The notes under the pieces: generated by a model
Told to the model about the DNA's origin: nothing
Seen by the model: only the letters and a program-made list of their open reading frames with translations
The model's database searches: none
Shown here: piece by piece, positions 33,887 through 42,798 of the stretch
Position numbering within the stretch: the first letter of the stretch is position 1
How the letters are laid out: every line of letters starts with the position of its first letter
Origin: Sinorhizobium garamanticum
Lineage (GTDB): Bacteria > Pseudomonadota > Alphaproteobacteria > Rhizobiales > Rhizobiaceae
DNA: 64,000 nucleotides
Assembly (NCBI RefSeq): GCF_029892065.1
Contig: NZ_CP120373.1
Location: 2,363,001-2,427,000 of the forward strand
Direction: 5' to 3'
Translations under genes and position numbers: made by a program

Positions 33887-34822
33887 TCACAGCATCAGTT
33901 CCCAATTCTGCCCGACCAGATTGTGCCCAAAGCTATGGTGCTTCTCTTCGTGCACGAGGTGAAAGCCTGTCGTTTGGTAGATGTGCCTTGCGGCGGTCAG
34001 GATGTCATTGGTCCAGAGGGTGACCTTCGAATAGCCCGCCTGTCGCGCAAAGCGGATGCATTCCTCGACAAGCCGGCGGCCGATCCCGAGACCTCGTGCG
34101 CTCGGCTCAGTGTAGAGGAGGCGGAGCTTGCCGACGGTCGCTGATTCTTCAACCAGAAAGACAGAACCGACGATCTCGCCTTCGCGCTCGGCGACCCAGC
34201 AGCGTTCGCGGTTCGGCTTGAAGTTTTGAATGAAATCGGCCGTGATCCGGGCGACCAGAGCCTCAAACCTCTCATCCCATCCGTATTCCTCAGAATAGAG
34301 CACGCCATGGCGATGGACGATCCAACCCATGTCTCCAGGCTGATGTGTGCGGAGGATATAGGGGACGCGAGTAGGCTCCGGGGTCGGACCCGCGAGCAGG
34401 CGCTCGGCCTCGGCGAGTGCCGTGGCAAGTTTCCGCCGTTCGGGCAGTGAGAGGCGATCGAGCATGGCGCTCACTTCGTCGCGCGAACGCGCGTCGATAG
34501 TAGCGAAGCTTTCGCGGCCCGCCGGGGTCAGCGAGATCAGAACCTGCCGTCCGTCCTCCAGCGACGGGCTTTTCGAGACGAGACCGCGCTCTTCAAGGCC
34601 CCGCAATAGCCGGCTGAGATATCCGGAATCGAGTTCGAGCTCGGCCCCAAGCTCCTTGGCCGTGGATGTCTTGCGCTGCGCCAGTTCGTAGACGAGGCGG
34701 CCTTCGGCCAGCGACAGGGGGCCGCCAAGCAGGCCCTCGTGTAGCAGGCCGATGCGGCGTGTGTAGAAGCGACTGAAGCGGCGCACCGCAGCCACATAAT
34801 CTTCCTGATCAACCTGCGGCAT
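33887..34822 (-). CDS. MarR-GNAT fusion protein
   Basis: A 311-residue two-domain protein. Residues 1-140 are a MarR winged helix (TSTAKELGAELELDSGYLSR, then LVSKSPSLEDGRQVLISLTPAG). Residues about 155-311 are a GNAT acetyltransferase with motif A EPSARGLGIGRRLVEECIRFA and the terminal HSFGHNLVGQNWEL. This MarR-GNAT fusion is a known architecture in proteobacteria, thought to join regulation to acetylation; the substrate is unknown. Upstream lie three copies of a TTGACNNTGTCA motif, probably its own operator. Confidence 0.92.
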   Translation of the reverse strand: MPQVDQEDYVAAVRRFSRFYTRRIGLLHEGLLGGPLSLAEGRLVYELAQRKTSTAKELGAELELDSGYLSRLLRGLEERGLVSKSPSLEDGRQVLISLTPAGRESFATIDARSRDEVSAMLDRLSLPERRKLATALAEAERLLAGPTPEPTRVPYILRTHQPGDMGWIVHRHGVLYSEEYGWDERFEALVARITADFIQNFKPNRERCWVAEREGEIVGSVFLVEESATVGKLRLLYTEPSARGLGIGRRLVEECIRFARQAGYSKVTLWTNDILTAARHIYQTTGFHLVHEEKHHSFGHNLVGQNWELML

Positions 34823-34837
34823 CGAGCACTCATTTAG

Positions 34838-34889
34838 TTGACGCTGTCAGATATATCGTTGACTTTGTCATATAATCTGACAATGTCAA
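34838..34889. promoter_or_regulatory. three-copy inverted/direct repeat operator for the MarR-GNAT gene
   Basis: TTGACGCTGTCA (34838-34849), TTGACTTTGTCA (34859-34870) and the complement-oriented TGACAATGTCAA (34878-34889). Copies start 21 and 19 bases apart, about two helix turns. Copies two and three form a 33-bp dyad with one mismatch. It lies just upstream of the MarR-GNAT start and overlaps the end of the thioesterase gene. Confidence 0.6.
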
Positions 34890-35326
34890 CTATCTGACCT
34901 GGACGGCTTGTCAGCCAATCGCCGGGTAAACCGGTTCAGGTCGATGATGGCGCGGCGATGGGTTCCTTCTCCGATCAGACCGGTTTCGTCGCAGCAGGAG
35001 ACTTTGAAGAGAAGCGACCTCTCTTCTACCGCGATCAGTTCGATCTCTGCCGTCACCGACATGCCAACGGGTGTTGGCGTTACATGGCTGACATCGACAT
35101 GGGTGCCGACGGTGCGTTGTTCGTCGGTGAGATAGGGACGCAACGCTTCGATGCAGGTCTGCTCGATGAAGCCGATCATCATCGCCGTTGCGAACACCGG
35201 CGGCATGTCCCTAAAGCCCGGCCAGGCATCATCGACCTCGGGCACGGTGTGAAATGGGGTCACGGCCAGCCGTTCGCTATGACGCAGGCCAGCCGCGAGT
35301 ATCGGCAGTTCCCTGGTATCGCTCAT
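34886..35326 (-). CDS. thioesterase family protein (fluoroacetyl-CoA thioesterase-like hotdog fold)
   Basis: A 146-residue hotdog-fold protein resembling FlK: MPPVFATAMMIGFIEQTC supplies the expected Glu, GTHVDVSHVTPTPVGM the His, and GLIGEGTHRRAIIDLNRF the family C-terminus. Acyl-CoA substrate unknown. The start at 35326 overlaps the methyltransferase stop as ATGA. It is the last gene of a MarR-methyltransferase-thioesterase unit. Confidence 0.85.
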   Translation of the reverse strand: MSDTRELPILAAGLRHSERLAVTPFHTVPEVDDAWPGFRDMPPVFATAMMIGFIEQTCIEALRPYLTDEQRTVGTHVDVSHVTPTPVGMSVTAEIELIAVEERSLLFKVSCCDETGLIGEGTHRRAIIDLNRFTRRLADKPSRSDS

Positions 35327-36084
35327 ATGGTCCCCAATCTCATGTTGATGGGCCAGGACACGGGCCGCTTCTTCGTCGGGTCGCCCCAGAGTTCGGAAAT
35401 ATCCCGCACGAAAGCAGTGAGAATGTCTTCGCGCCCGGCGTCGTTGACACGACGCACGGCGGACCATGTCGAAAGGTAACCAAGAAAATCGCCGAGTTCC
35501 CAAGCCCTGTAGATCTCCATCTCTGGTGCCTCGCGCTCATCGAAAGGGAAACTGATATCGGCGTAGCCGGTGTCCACCAGCTTGCGCTCCGGCGGCCAAT
35601 AGGGGCCGATCTCGTTGCGGTAAAAATCAAGGAACCGCTCCTGAAGATCGTCGGGTTCCAGCCGCAGGACCCCGTAGCTGATGAGCGCGATGGCGGCGTT
35701 CTCGACGGCGATCCGGCGGGCCTCGGCATAAAAGGCCGGCAGATCAAACCAGTGGGCGGCCTGTGCTGCCGTGATGAGGCTGGCCGTGTTGTCCGCAAGC
35801 GGCAGTTTCTCGGCCGGTGCGCAAAGATATCGCACCTTGTCCTCAGCCTGTGTATTGGCGATCTGGTCTTCGCTTGGGTCGAGCCCGATCACGCTCTCGA
35901 AATAGGCCGCCAGCTGCCGGGTCAATTGCCCATTGCCGCAGCCGACATCGACGGCCATCTCGCGCGTAGGCGCAATTCCCGCAAGGAACGTAGACAGCCC
36001 GGCCGGGTATTCCGGCCTGAAGTGCGCATAGGCGCTACCTCCTGCATCAAACCAGTTCTTGCGTGGCATGGCGTCATTCCGCAT
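35323..36084 (-). CDS. class I SAM-dependent methyltransferase
   Basis: A 253-residue methyltransferase with N-terminal WFDAGGSAYAHFRPEYPAGL, motif I VDVGCGNGQLTRQL, acidic ribose-site region VIGLDPSEDQI and post-I SLITAAQAAHWFD. The family resembles ubiquinone/menaquinone-type and small-molecule methyltransferases. GAGGA precedes ATG 36084, which overlaps the end of the upstream MarR gene by 11 bases. Substrate unknown. Confidence 0.88.
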   Translation of the reverse strand: MRNDAMPRKNWFDAGGSAYAHFRPEYPAGLSTFLAGIAPTREMAVDVGCGNGQLTRQLAAYFESVIGLDPSEDQIANTQAEDKVRYLCAPAEKLPLADNTASLITAAQAAHWFDLPAFYAEARRIAVENAAIALISYGVLRLEPDDLQERFLDFYRNEIGPYWPPERKLVDTGYADISFPFDEREAPEMEIYRAWELGDFLGYLSTWSAVRRVNDAGREDILTAFVRDISELWGDPTKKRPVSWPINMRLGTI

Positions 36085-36565
36085 CGACGTGATCCTCGTT
36101 TGCGTGGTGTGCGGCGGCCCTCAGTCGGGCGGCAAATCCCTGGTGTTCCAGCGCGCGCGCCGTCTTTGCCAGCACCTCAAGAAGCGGATGGCCAATTTCC
36201 TTTTCCAGCGCGTCTATGGCTGCGAACGTGATCGCCCAGTGGGGTTCGAGCCTCTTCAGCAATTCCTGACCGCGAGGCGTCAGATGAACACCGTTCTTGC
36301 GCCCATCCTCCAAGCCATGGCGTGCCACCAGATCATCGGCCTCCATCAGCCTCACCGTCTGACTGATCGCGCCCTGCGTGAGGTTGCTGCGGGCTGTGAT
36401 TTCGGTGACGGTTTCTGCGCCGGCGGCGAGCGCGCGCATGACCGGGGTGTACCTGGCGCGATAAGAAAGGCTCATGGCGCGGTACTCTTCCTCCGCACCC
36501 TGATCGACCAATTCTCCGACATAGCGGAGCAATTCACCGAGACCTGGCATCTGTTTATTGTTCAT
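36074..36565 (-). CDS. MarR-family transcriptional regulator
   Basis: A 163-residue MarR protein: YTPVMRALAAGAETVTEITA, RSNLTQGAISQTVRLMEADDL (recognition helix), wing LEDGRKNGVHLTPRGQEL. It heads a leftward unit with a methyltransferase and a thioesterase. A 26-bp perfect palindrome sits seven bases upstream of its start codon, so autorepression is likely. No clear ribosome site lies between the palindrome and the start. Confidence 0.9.
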   Translation of the reverse strand: MNNKQMPGLGELLRYVGELVDQGAEEEYRAMSLSYRARYTPVMRALAAGAETVTEITARSNLTQGAISQTVRLMEADDLVARHGLEDGRKNGVHLTPRGQELLKRLEPHWAITFAAIDALEKEIGHPLLEVLAKTARALEHQGFAARLRAAAHHANEDHVDAE

Positions 36566-36571
36566 GGCAGC

Positions 36572-36597
36572 AAATTACATTAGCGCTAATGTAATTT
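36572..36597. promoter_or_regulatory. 26-bp perfect palindrome, putative MarR operator
   Basis: AAATTACATTAGC (36572-36584) is followed without gap by its exact complement (36585-36597). The site lies immediately upstream of the MarR gene start and is AT-rich against its GC-rich surroundings, as expected for an operator/promoter. Confidence 0.7.
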
Positions 36598-36889
36598 CAA
36601 GCGTGAGTTTTCCGGTACGTTTGGTGATCGATCAGATCGACCGATGGACCGCGCACAACGATCAATTGCAGCGTCGAGCCGTCACAAAAACATCTGCGGG
36701 GTCGCCGAAGCTAGTACAATCACGTGAAATCGGCGCCGCCGGGGTGGGGTGAGCTAGCATGGCCAAATACCGGATATGAGGTCCCGTTGGAGCGCCCTCC
36801 GTGGCGGAACAAGAGCCAGCGAAGGCTTTCACGCCGAAGCCGAAGACGAAGTGGGCCTCCGACGCGGGAGTTGGCTTGGCAGGCCCGTC
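36598..36889. other. intergenic stretch without recognisable gene
   Basis: About 290 bases between the MarR operator and the end of the hydrolase gene. I see no convincing coding frame or hairpin. A GTG-initiated frame from 36801 runs into the hydrolase gene in antisense and has a Lys/Pro-rich, unremarkable product; it is not called. Confidence 0.5.
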
Positions 36890-37441
36890 TCATGTCAAAG
36901 CGCGGACGCCAGCGGCAACCTCGGCCAAATCGTCGTTGAGCTGGTGATTGCGGCCGTGGAGCCGATGCACGATCGCGCCGGGTATCGCTTTCTCATAAAG
37001 GTCGACATGCGCAAACGGCGCCGTGTCGTCTTTGCTGCCATGATAGAGATAGATCGGCGTCTTTGAAGGCAGTCTCGAACCTAGATCGACCATTGGCTGG
37101 ATGTCCTCGCTCGGCCACCCACCAGCACCAACAAAGGGCGCTGCGATGAGAAATACGCCAGTAAGCTTCCGGCTCGGTGGTGCCTCCGCCAGGGCGCTGA
37201 TCAGAATCGTTCCGCCAAGTGAGTGGCCTATCAGTATCGCGCCATCATCGAGGCCGGCGATCTCTTCCGCGAGCGCGGCCTTCCATATGGAATAGCTGGG
37301 ATCGGCCTCGTTCGGCATGCGCGGGTAGCGGACGTCGTAGACAGGCCCAAGTTCTCGCCTCAAGCTATCGACGAGCTTGTTGTCCCATTCATCATGGGTC
37401 CCTGCGCCTCCGCCTTGAATGAACAAGACTTGCTTCTTCAT
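36890..37441 (-). CDS. alpha/beta hydrolase (RBBP9/YdeN type)
   Basis: A 183-residue small serine hydrolase. The nucleophile elbow is IGHSLGGT, the acid is in HGSKDDTAPF and the His in LHGRNHQLND. The N-terminal VLFIQGGGAGTHDEW is typical of this subfamily. Cytoplasmic, no signal peptide. Substrate unknown. It lies at the edge of the cassette next to the tRNA-Arg gene but is itself a common chromosomal gene. Confidence 0.88.
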   Translation of the reverse strand: MKKQVLFIQGGGAGTHDEWDNKLVDSLRRELGPVYDVRYPRMPNEADPSYSIWKAALAEEIAGLDDGAILIGHSLGGTILISALAEAPPSRKLTGVFLIAAPFVGAGGWPSEDIQPMVDLGSRLPSKTPIYLYHGSKDDTAPFAHVDLYEKAIPGAIVHRLHGRNHQLNDDLAEVAAGVRALT

Positions 37442-37524
37442 CGTTGAGGTCCTTGCACGGTAGCATATCGCCGCCTGTGGCGTCGCAAAACCGAACCACT
37501 AAAGACGTCTGTCGCCGCTGGGGC

Positions 37525-37659
37525 CTAGAATCGGCGGTTGCTGGCGTTCGCAGGTTTATATCGAAGTCTCACGCTGATGCCGAGCGTGAGATCTGTGATC
37601 CAATCCGGCGGTTCGCGAAATCCTTCCTTTAGCGGATCGACAGCGTCTTCTTCGGCCAT
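37525..37659 (-). CDS. possible 44-residue small protein downstream of the HEPN-like gene
   Basis: ATG at 37659, TAG at 37525-37527. It begins 2 bases after the stop of the HEPN-like gene and reads MAEEDAVDPLKEGFREPPDW then ITDLTLGISVRLRYK. The composition looks protein-like but there is no strong ribosome site, so it would depend on coupling. I do not recognise it; it could be a truncated remnant or a third component of the cassette. Confidence 0.35.
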   Translation of the reverse strand: MAEEDAVDPLKEGFREPPDWITDLTLGISVRLRYKPANASNRRF

Positions 37660-37661
37660 GG

Positions 37662-38414
37662 CTATACCAGCGCAACAACGACGTTGTTCACGAGATCAGT
37701 GACGACATCATCGGCCTGAGACTGCAGTATGGTGACCTGTGAGGGATGCGCCGCCATATTCCTCTTCTTCAGCTTCTCCCGCAGGATTTCGGTGGTGTTC
37801 TTCGAGAACAGGGAGGCGTTCTGGCAGACGTCGATCGTCTCCGCTTCCTTTAACTCTTCGAAGTGCTCTATGGACGAGACCACGAGACCGGTCTTCCTGG
37901 GGAAGCGTCGTCCGATAGCCGCGTTGAAGTCCGCGATGCGCTGGGCGTCGGCAAGGATCCACCTGAGCAGGTGGTCGAATGCTAGGTTCCAAGTCATCAC
38001 GACGCAGGCCCGAAAGGCTTCGGCGCGGTAGCAGCTCAGGGCTTCCCGGAGAAACGCGCGTTCGGTCATGTCGGGGATTTTGTCAGGAAGGTCGGACAGG
38101 AGCCTGCTGACCTGGATCACGCTCTGGTGGACGCCGTACTTCTTGTCGAGTTCCGAGCGGACGCTGCGGGCTAGACGATACCGGCTGCGCTCCCTGAGCA
38201 GTTCGGGCGGCTTAGACACGGCCATGCGCGGCAGATAAACGGACACGTCGGGGGAGTTCAGGTGGAGCTGCTTGAAGCAGTTCCTGACCGCCTCGTTGTC
38301 GAAGGACGCCATCGCCTTGTGCACGTGAAGGAACCACGCGCAGACCTTTATCTTTTCCTTCGGCGCGAGGCCGTCGAATCCATCGACCTGGTGGACGAAT
38401 TCAGAAATCTCCAT
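37662..38414 (-). CDS. unrecognised protein with winged-helix-like N-terminus and HEPN-like C-terminus
   Basis: A 250-residue protein not recognised as a named family. Residues about 18-95 look like a winged-helix module (KEKIKVCAWFLHVHKAMASF ... RYRLARSVRSELDKKYG). Residues about 118-250 are helical with YRAEAFRACVVMTWNLAFDH, typical of HEPN domains, and end with R218-N-M-A-A-H223, an R-x4-H motif like the HEPN RNase active site. The start overlaps the stop of the upstream gene by one base (TGATG), so the pair is co-translated. A toxin- or defence-type RNase is a hypothesis. Confidence 0.8.
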   Translation of the reverse strand: MEISEFVHQVDGFDGLAPKEKIKVCAWFLHVHKAMASFDNEAVRNCFKQLHLNSPDVSVYLPRMAVSKPPELLRERSRYRLARSVRSELDKKYGVHQSVIQVSRLLSDLPDKIPDMTERAFLREALSCYRAEAFRACVVMTWNLAFDHLLRWILADAQRIADFNAAIGRRFPRKTGLVVSSIEHFEELKEAETIDVCQNASLFSKNTTEILREKLKKRNMAAHPSQVTILQSQADDVVTDLVNNVVVALV

Positions 38415-39037
38415 CAGTCGCCGCCGCCCGCTCGCAACTTCTCGACTTCTGCAATTCCGAGGTGGTTGATCGCGTAGTGACCCTTCTCGCCAGGGGTCGT
38501 CATGTACTGTGCGAATTTAAGGTCACGAAGGGGTTGGGAGAAGTCCGGAATGCTTACGGACCACTTCAAGGTCCTGAATCCGGTGTAGATGTGCGAGGCC
38601 GTCACCAGCGGGGTATCGCGGTGTTCCTTAAACCAAGCCGCGATCATCAGGAAGCGCTTCGCGTTGCTCTTCGGGCTTGCGCCTTGGACATAGGATGCCA
38701 ACGAAACGCCGGTAGTCATGTCGATCTCAAGGACCTCCGGGGCTGGCTTTGCTGTCCGCTGGGTCTTCGGCCGAGACTGCCTGACCGGAGTTTCGATCTC
38801 GACCACCTCCGCTTCCTCGATGTCGTCCTCGTTGTCGATCTCGGCCTCGCGAGCGACTGCCTTTACGCCATTCGGACCAGCGATGCGCTGGGTGGTGGTT
38901 GCTGGCGGCGACGTCTTCAATGCGTTCTGAATGGCCTGCGTGATTTGCCCGATATCGCCGTCTGCGATCTCCGCCTCGACCATGATGAAGCGGATTTTGG
39001 AGGTTCCTCCGGTCTTGCCTGTCGTTCCCTTAGCCAT
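38414..39037 (-). CDS. unrecognised two-part protein, partner of the HEPN-like protein
   Basis: A 207-residue protein. N-terminal segment (KIRFIMVEAEIADGDIGQIT, residues about 14-40) followed by an acidic, then Pro/Lys/Thr-rich linker to about residue 105, and a C-terminal winged-helix-like module (KRFLMIAAWFKEHRD ... GHYAINHLGIAEVEKL) that looks related to the N-terminal module of the next protein. It starts about 160 bases from the tRNA-Arg gene. No catalytic motif seen. It could be a DNA- or partner-binding component. Confidence 0.8.
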   Translation of the reverse strand: MAKGTTGKTGGTSKIRFIMVEAEIADGDIGQITQAIQNALKTSPPATTTQRIAGPNGVKAVAREAEIDNEDDIEEAEVVEIETPVRQSRPKTQRTAKPAPEVLEIDMTTGVSLASYVQGASPKSNAKRFLMIAAWFKEHRDTPLVTASHIYTGFRTLKWSVSIPDFSQPLRDLKFAQYMTTPGEKGHYAINHLGIAEVEKLRAGGGD

Positions 39038-39200
39038 ACAACGCTCTCGCCTGAATGCAGTGGCACCGAATCACTTGGATCAGGGTATCGCGAGATGGCA
39101 TTTCAACGACAACGCGAGTCCTTGCACGGCGGGACTATTCCACAGGAATTCTTCATACGAGAAACTCGGACCCTGGTTGGTTGCCAAGCGTGAGAGGAAA

Positions 39201-39277
39201 TGGCGCACCCGACAGGATTCGAACCTGTGACCTTTGGAATCGGAATCCAACACTCTATCCAGCTGAGCTACGGGTGC
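39201..39277 (-). tRNA. tRNA-Arg (anticodon CCG)
   Basis: On the minus strand the gene starts GCACCCG and ends CGGGTGC-G-CCA, with CCA encoded (39201-39203). D-arm GCTCAGCTGGATAGAG, anticodon stem TTGGA/TCCAA around the loop TTCCGAT (anticodon CCG at 34-36) and the T-arm ACAGG-TTCGAAT-CCTGT all pair correctly. It reads CGG Arg codons. The cassette at 37.5-39.0 kb lies at its 3' side, a common integration side for mobile elements. Confidence 0.97.
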
Positions 39278-39436
39278 ATCCGTTGGCGGCAGGGCCGCCG
39301 AAGCAGGCTATGAGCGGTTCTTAGCCTAGCTTGCGCGCCGCTTCAATGGTGATTGATGGAGTTTGCAGCGGATTTTTGCGTACTGTGTTCGCGTCGAGCC
39401 TGCAGCGCTGCTTAGGGCAGGGACTTCCGAAAAGAG

Positions 39437-39462
39437 AAATGCCGCGTCCCCGGACGCGGCAT
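39437..39462 (-). terminator. terminator downstream of xylG
   Basis: ATGCCGCGTCC (39439-39449) pairs with GGACGCGGCAT (39452-39462) in a nearly loopless long stem (the tip will open to a 4-6 base loop). On the minus strand it is followed by TTCTCTTTT, fitting a Rho-independent terminator of the xyl operon. Confidence 0.75.
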
Positions 39463-39487
39463 TCGCGGTGTCTGCAGTGCTCCGTCC

Positions 39488-40273
<786 letters not shown>

Positions 40274-40287
40274 GTTCGAACTCCTGA

Positions 40288-41601
40288 TTATTTCGCGCGG
40301 GCGCGATAGACGGTATCGAGCCAGACGGCGGTCACCAGCACGACGCCGACGACGATCCGCTGCAGCGGGCTGTCGATGCCGAGCAGCACCATACCGGACT
40401 GCAGCGACTGCATGACGAGGGCGCCAAGCATGGCACCGGCGATCGTGCCCATGCCGCCGGCAAGCGAGGTGCCGCCGATGACGGCCGCGGCGATCGTGTA
40501 GAGTTCGTCGAGCTCGCCCTGGGCATTGGTGGCGGCGTTGAGGCGTGCCGTCGAGATCGCAGCGGCGACGGCACAGAGCATGCCCATCAGCGCGAAGATG
40601 CGGACGGTCACCCAGCGCGTCTTGATGCCGGCGAGCTCGGCTGCCTCCGGATTGCCGCCGATCGCGAAGACATAGCGGCCGAAGCGCAGGCGCGTGGCGA
40701 TGAAGGTCATGACGATGCCGATGACGATGGCGATCAGCACCGGAATGGCGATGCCGTGAGCGATGAAGAGGCCGCCTTCGGGCCAGGTGATGCCGTTGGC
40801 TTCGGCATATTTGCGGGCGATGTTGGTCGGCCAGGGGTAGCTGTTGACGACCGCCACGGCGCCGAGAACGAGGGCGCAGCCAATTCCCGACAGGAAATAC
40901 TCCGCCCAGACCGGGCGGCGTGGGAAGCCGAAGCGCTTGCGCTGCTTGCGGGCATTGATGATGCTGGCGACGATCGCGAGACAGGCAAGGAAGCCGACGA
41001 TCCAGCTTGCCGTTGCGCCGATCGAGCCTTCGGTACCGCCGCCCATCAGGCGGAAGGTGGCGTCCATCGGCGCGACCGTGCGGCCGCTCGTCACGAACCA
41101 GGTGGCGCCGCGCCAGACGAGCAGCCCGCCAAGCGTGACGATGAAGGACGGCACGTTGAGGAAAGCGATGATCATGCCGTGGAGCGCGCCAATCGCCGCT
41201 CCAAGGGAAAGGCCGGCAAGCAGTGTGATGATCCAGGTGGCGGGATGGTTGAAGCCGAGGACCTGCGGCAGCAGTTCGGCCTGCAGCACGCCCATGATCA
41301 TGCCGACGAAGCCGAGGATGGAGCCGACCGACAGGTCGATGTTGCGCGTGACGATGACAAGAACCATGCCGGTCGCCATCACGGCGACAGAAGCGGTCTG
41401 CACCGAAAGGTTCCAGAGGTTTCGCGGCGTGAGGAACAGGCCGTTGGACAGGAAGTCGAATCCGATCCAGATGATCAGCATTGCGCCGACCATGCCGAGC
41501 AGGCGCGTGTCGATTTCGGTGGCGCGGAAGAAGCGCTTCACCGGATTTTCAGCCGCGCTGCGCGCGCGATTAAAATGTGCGGTATTTGTCGTGTCGGCCA
41601 T
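40288..41601 (-). CDS. xylH: D-xylose-type ABC transporter permease
   Basis: A 437-residue permease of the RbsC/XylH family, with about ten to twelve hydrophobic segments. Family blocks: [50 protein letters not shown] (the conserved cytoplasmic loop) and [20 protein letters not shown]. The longer form with an extra central segment ([20 protein letters not shown]) is characteristic of XylH. ATG 41601 has GGGGGA upstream; the frame extends further without family similarity. Confidence 0.92.
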   Translation of the reverse strand: MADTTNTAHFNRARSAAENPVKRFFRATEIDTRLLGMVGAMLIIWIGFDFLSNGLFLTPRNLWNLSVQTASVAVMATGMVLVIVTRNIDLSVGSILGFVGMIMGVLQAELLPQVLGFNHPATWIITLLAGLSLGAAIGALHGMIIAFLNVPSFIVTLGGLLVWRGATWFVTSGRTVAPMDATFRLMGGGTEGSIGATASWIVGFLACLAIVASIINARKQRKRFGFPRRPVWAEYFLSGIGCALVLGAVAVVNSYPWPTNIARKYAEANGITWPEGGLFIAHGIAIPVLIAIVIGIVMTFIATRLRFGRYVFAIGGNPEAAELAGIKTRWVTVRIFALMGMLCAVAAAISTARLNAATNAQGELDELYTIAAAVIGGTSLAGGMGTIAGAMLGALVMQSLQSGMVLLGIDSPLQRIVVGVVLVTAVWLDTVYRARAK

Positions 41602-41703
41602 GGCCGCCGTCCCCCACTGTTTCCATTTGCTCATGCGGTTTGTTTTCGCGCCGCGTTGCCGCGATCTTATCACCCGCATGCGGAGAGTCCCGACTTCAAG
41701 CAA

Positions 41704-41730
41704 ACGCCGCAACGGGTCGCGTTGCGGCGT
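41704..41730 (-). promoter_or_regulatory. stem-loop between xylF and xylH
   Basis: ACGCCGCAACG (41704-41714) and CGTTGCGGCGT (41720-41730) form a perfect 11-bp stem; outer bases GACTTCAAG and CTTGAGGTC extend it with few interruptions. It lies after the binding-protein gene and probably acts as partial terminator or mRNA stabiliser so that xylF is made in excess. Confidence 0.6.
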
Positions 41731-41757
41731 CTTGAGGTCAATTCAAATGCCGAGCCG

Positions 41758-42798
41758 TCAGTTGCACGCGGCGGTGGTGCCGGCAGCAACGCCCTGGCAG
41801 GCTGCGTCCTTGGAAATCCAGCCCGCGTCGATGACGACGTTCAGATTATCCTTGGTGATGGCAAGCGGTGCCAGGAAGACCGACTTCATGGCAACACCCT
41901 TCGGTCCGCCGTTGAAGGTTTGAACGCCCTCGATCTCGTCCATCGTCTTGCCGGCGGCGAGCGCGGAAGCGATTTCAGCGGCCTTCTTGCCGAGCTCGCG
42001 CGCGTCCTTCCAGACGGAAACGGTCTGGGTGCCGAGCGCGACGCGGTTGAGCGCCGCAAAGTCGCCGTCCTGTCCGGATACCGGAACGGAGCCGGCGAGG
42101 CCCTGTGCCGAAAGCGCGGCAATCGCGCCGCCGGCCGTGCCGTCGTTCGAAGCGACGACCGCGTCGACCTTGTTGTCGTTGGCGGTCAGGAACTGCTCCA
42201 TATTCTTCTGAGCATTTTCCGGCTTCCAGCCATCGGTGTAGGCCTCGCCGACATTCTTGACCTTGCCGCCGTCAACCGCTTCCTTCAGCACTTCCATCTG
42301 GCCGGCAAAGAGGAAGTCGGCATTCGGGTCGGACGAGGAGCCCTTGATGAAGACGAAGTTGCCTTCCGGCTTCGCCTTGAAGACTTCCCGGGCCTGCATG
42401 CGGCCCACTTCCTTGTTGTCGAAGGTGATGTAGAAGGCGGCCGGATTCTCGATCAGGCGGTCGTAGCCGACCACCGGAATGCCCTCTGCGGTGGCCTTTT
42501 CGATCGCCGGGGCGATCGCGTCGGAATCCTGGGCGAGCACGATCAAGGCGTTTGCGCCCTGCGCGATCAGCGATTCGATGTCGGTCAGCTGCTTGGCGGC
42601 GGAAGACTGGGCATCGGCTGAGATATACTTGTCGCCGGAAGCTTCAAGCGCGGCCTTGATGGCAGCCTCGTCGGTCTTCCAACGCTCTTCCTGGAAGTTC
42701 GACCAGGAAACGCCGACGACAAGATCCTTGGCGATCGCCGCCGAATGCATGGACGCGATGATGGCAGCCCCCGCCATCAACTTCAAAACGGATTTCAT
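41758..42798 (-). CDS. xylF: D-xylose-binding periplasmic protein
   Basis: A 346-residue class I sugar-binding protein with a signal peptide ([17 protein letters not shown], cleavage before KDL). XylF-type blocks: [58 protein letters not shown] and [31 protein letters not shown] is the ribosome site. First gene of xylFHG, divergent from a ROK regulator. D-xylose is the most likely ligand, based on family. Confidence 0.93.
   Translation of the reverse strand: MKSVLKLMAGAAIIASMHSAAIAKDLVVGVSWSNFQEERWKTDEAAIKAALEASGDKYISADAQSSAAKQLTDIESLIAQGANALIVLAQDSDAIAPAIEKATAEGIPVVGYDRLIENPAAFYITFDNKEVGRMQAREVFKAKPEGNFVFIKGSSSDPNADFLFAGQMEVLKEAVDGGKVKNVGEAYTDGWKPENAQKNMEQFLTANDNKVDAVVASNDGTAGGAIAALSAQGLAGSVPVSGQDGDFAALNRVALGTQTVSVWKDARELGKKAAEIASALAAGKTMDEIEGVQTFNGGPKGVAMKSVFLAPLAITKDNLNVVIDAGWISKDAACQGVAAGTTAACN

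Noticed and set aside
39038..39277. Attachment-site duplication of the tRNA-Arg 3' end
   Set aside because: I looked for a second copy of the CCTGTCGGGTGCG region up to 37 kb and found none.
40756..42621. A 621-codon plus-strand open frame opposite xylH/xylF
   Set aside because: Antisense to certain genes; repetitive charged translation without domains.
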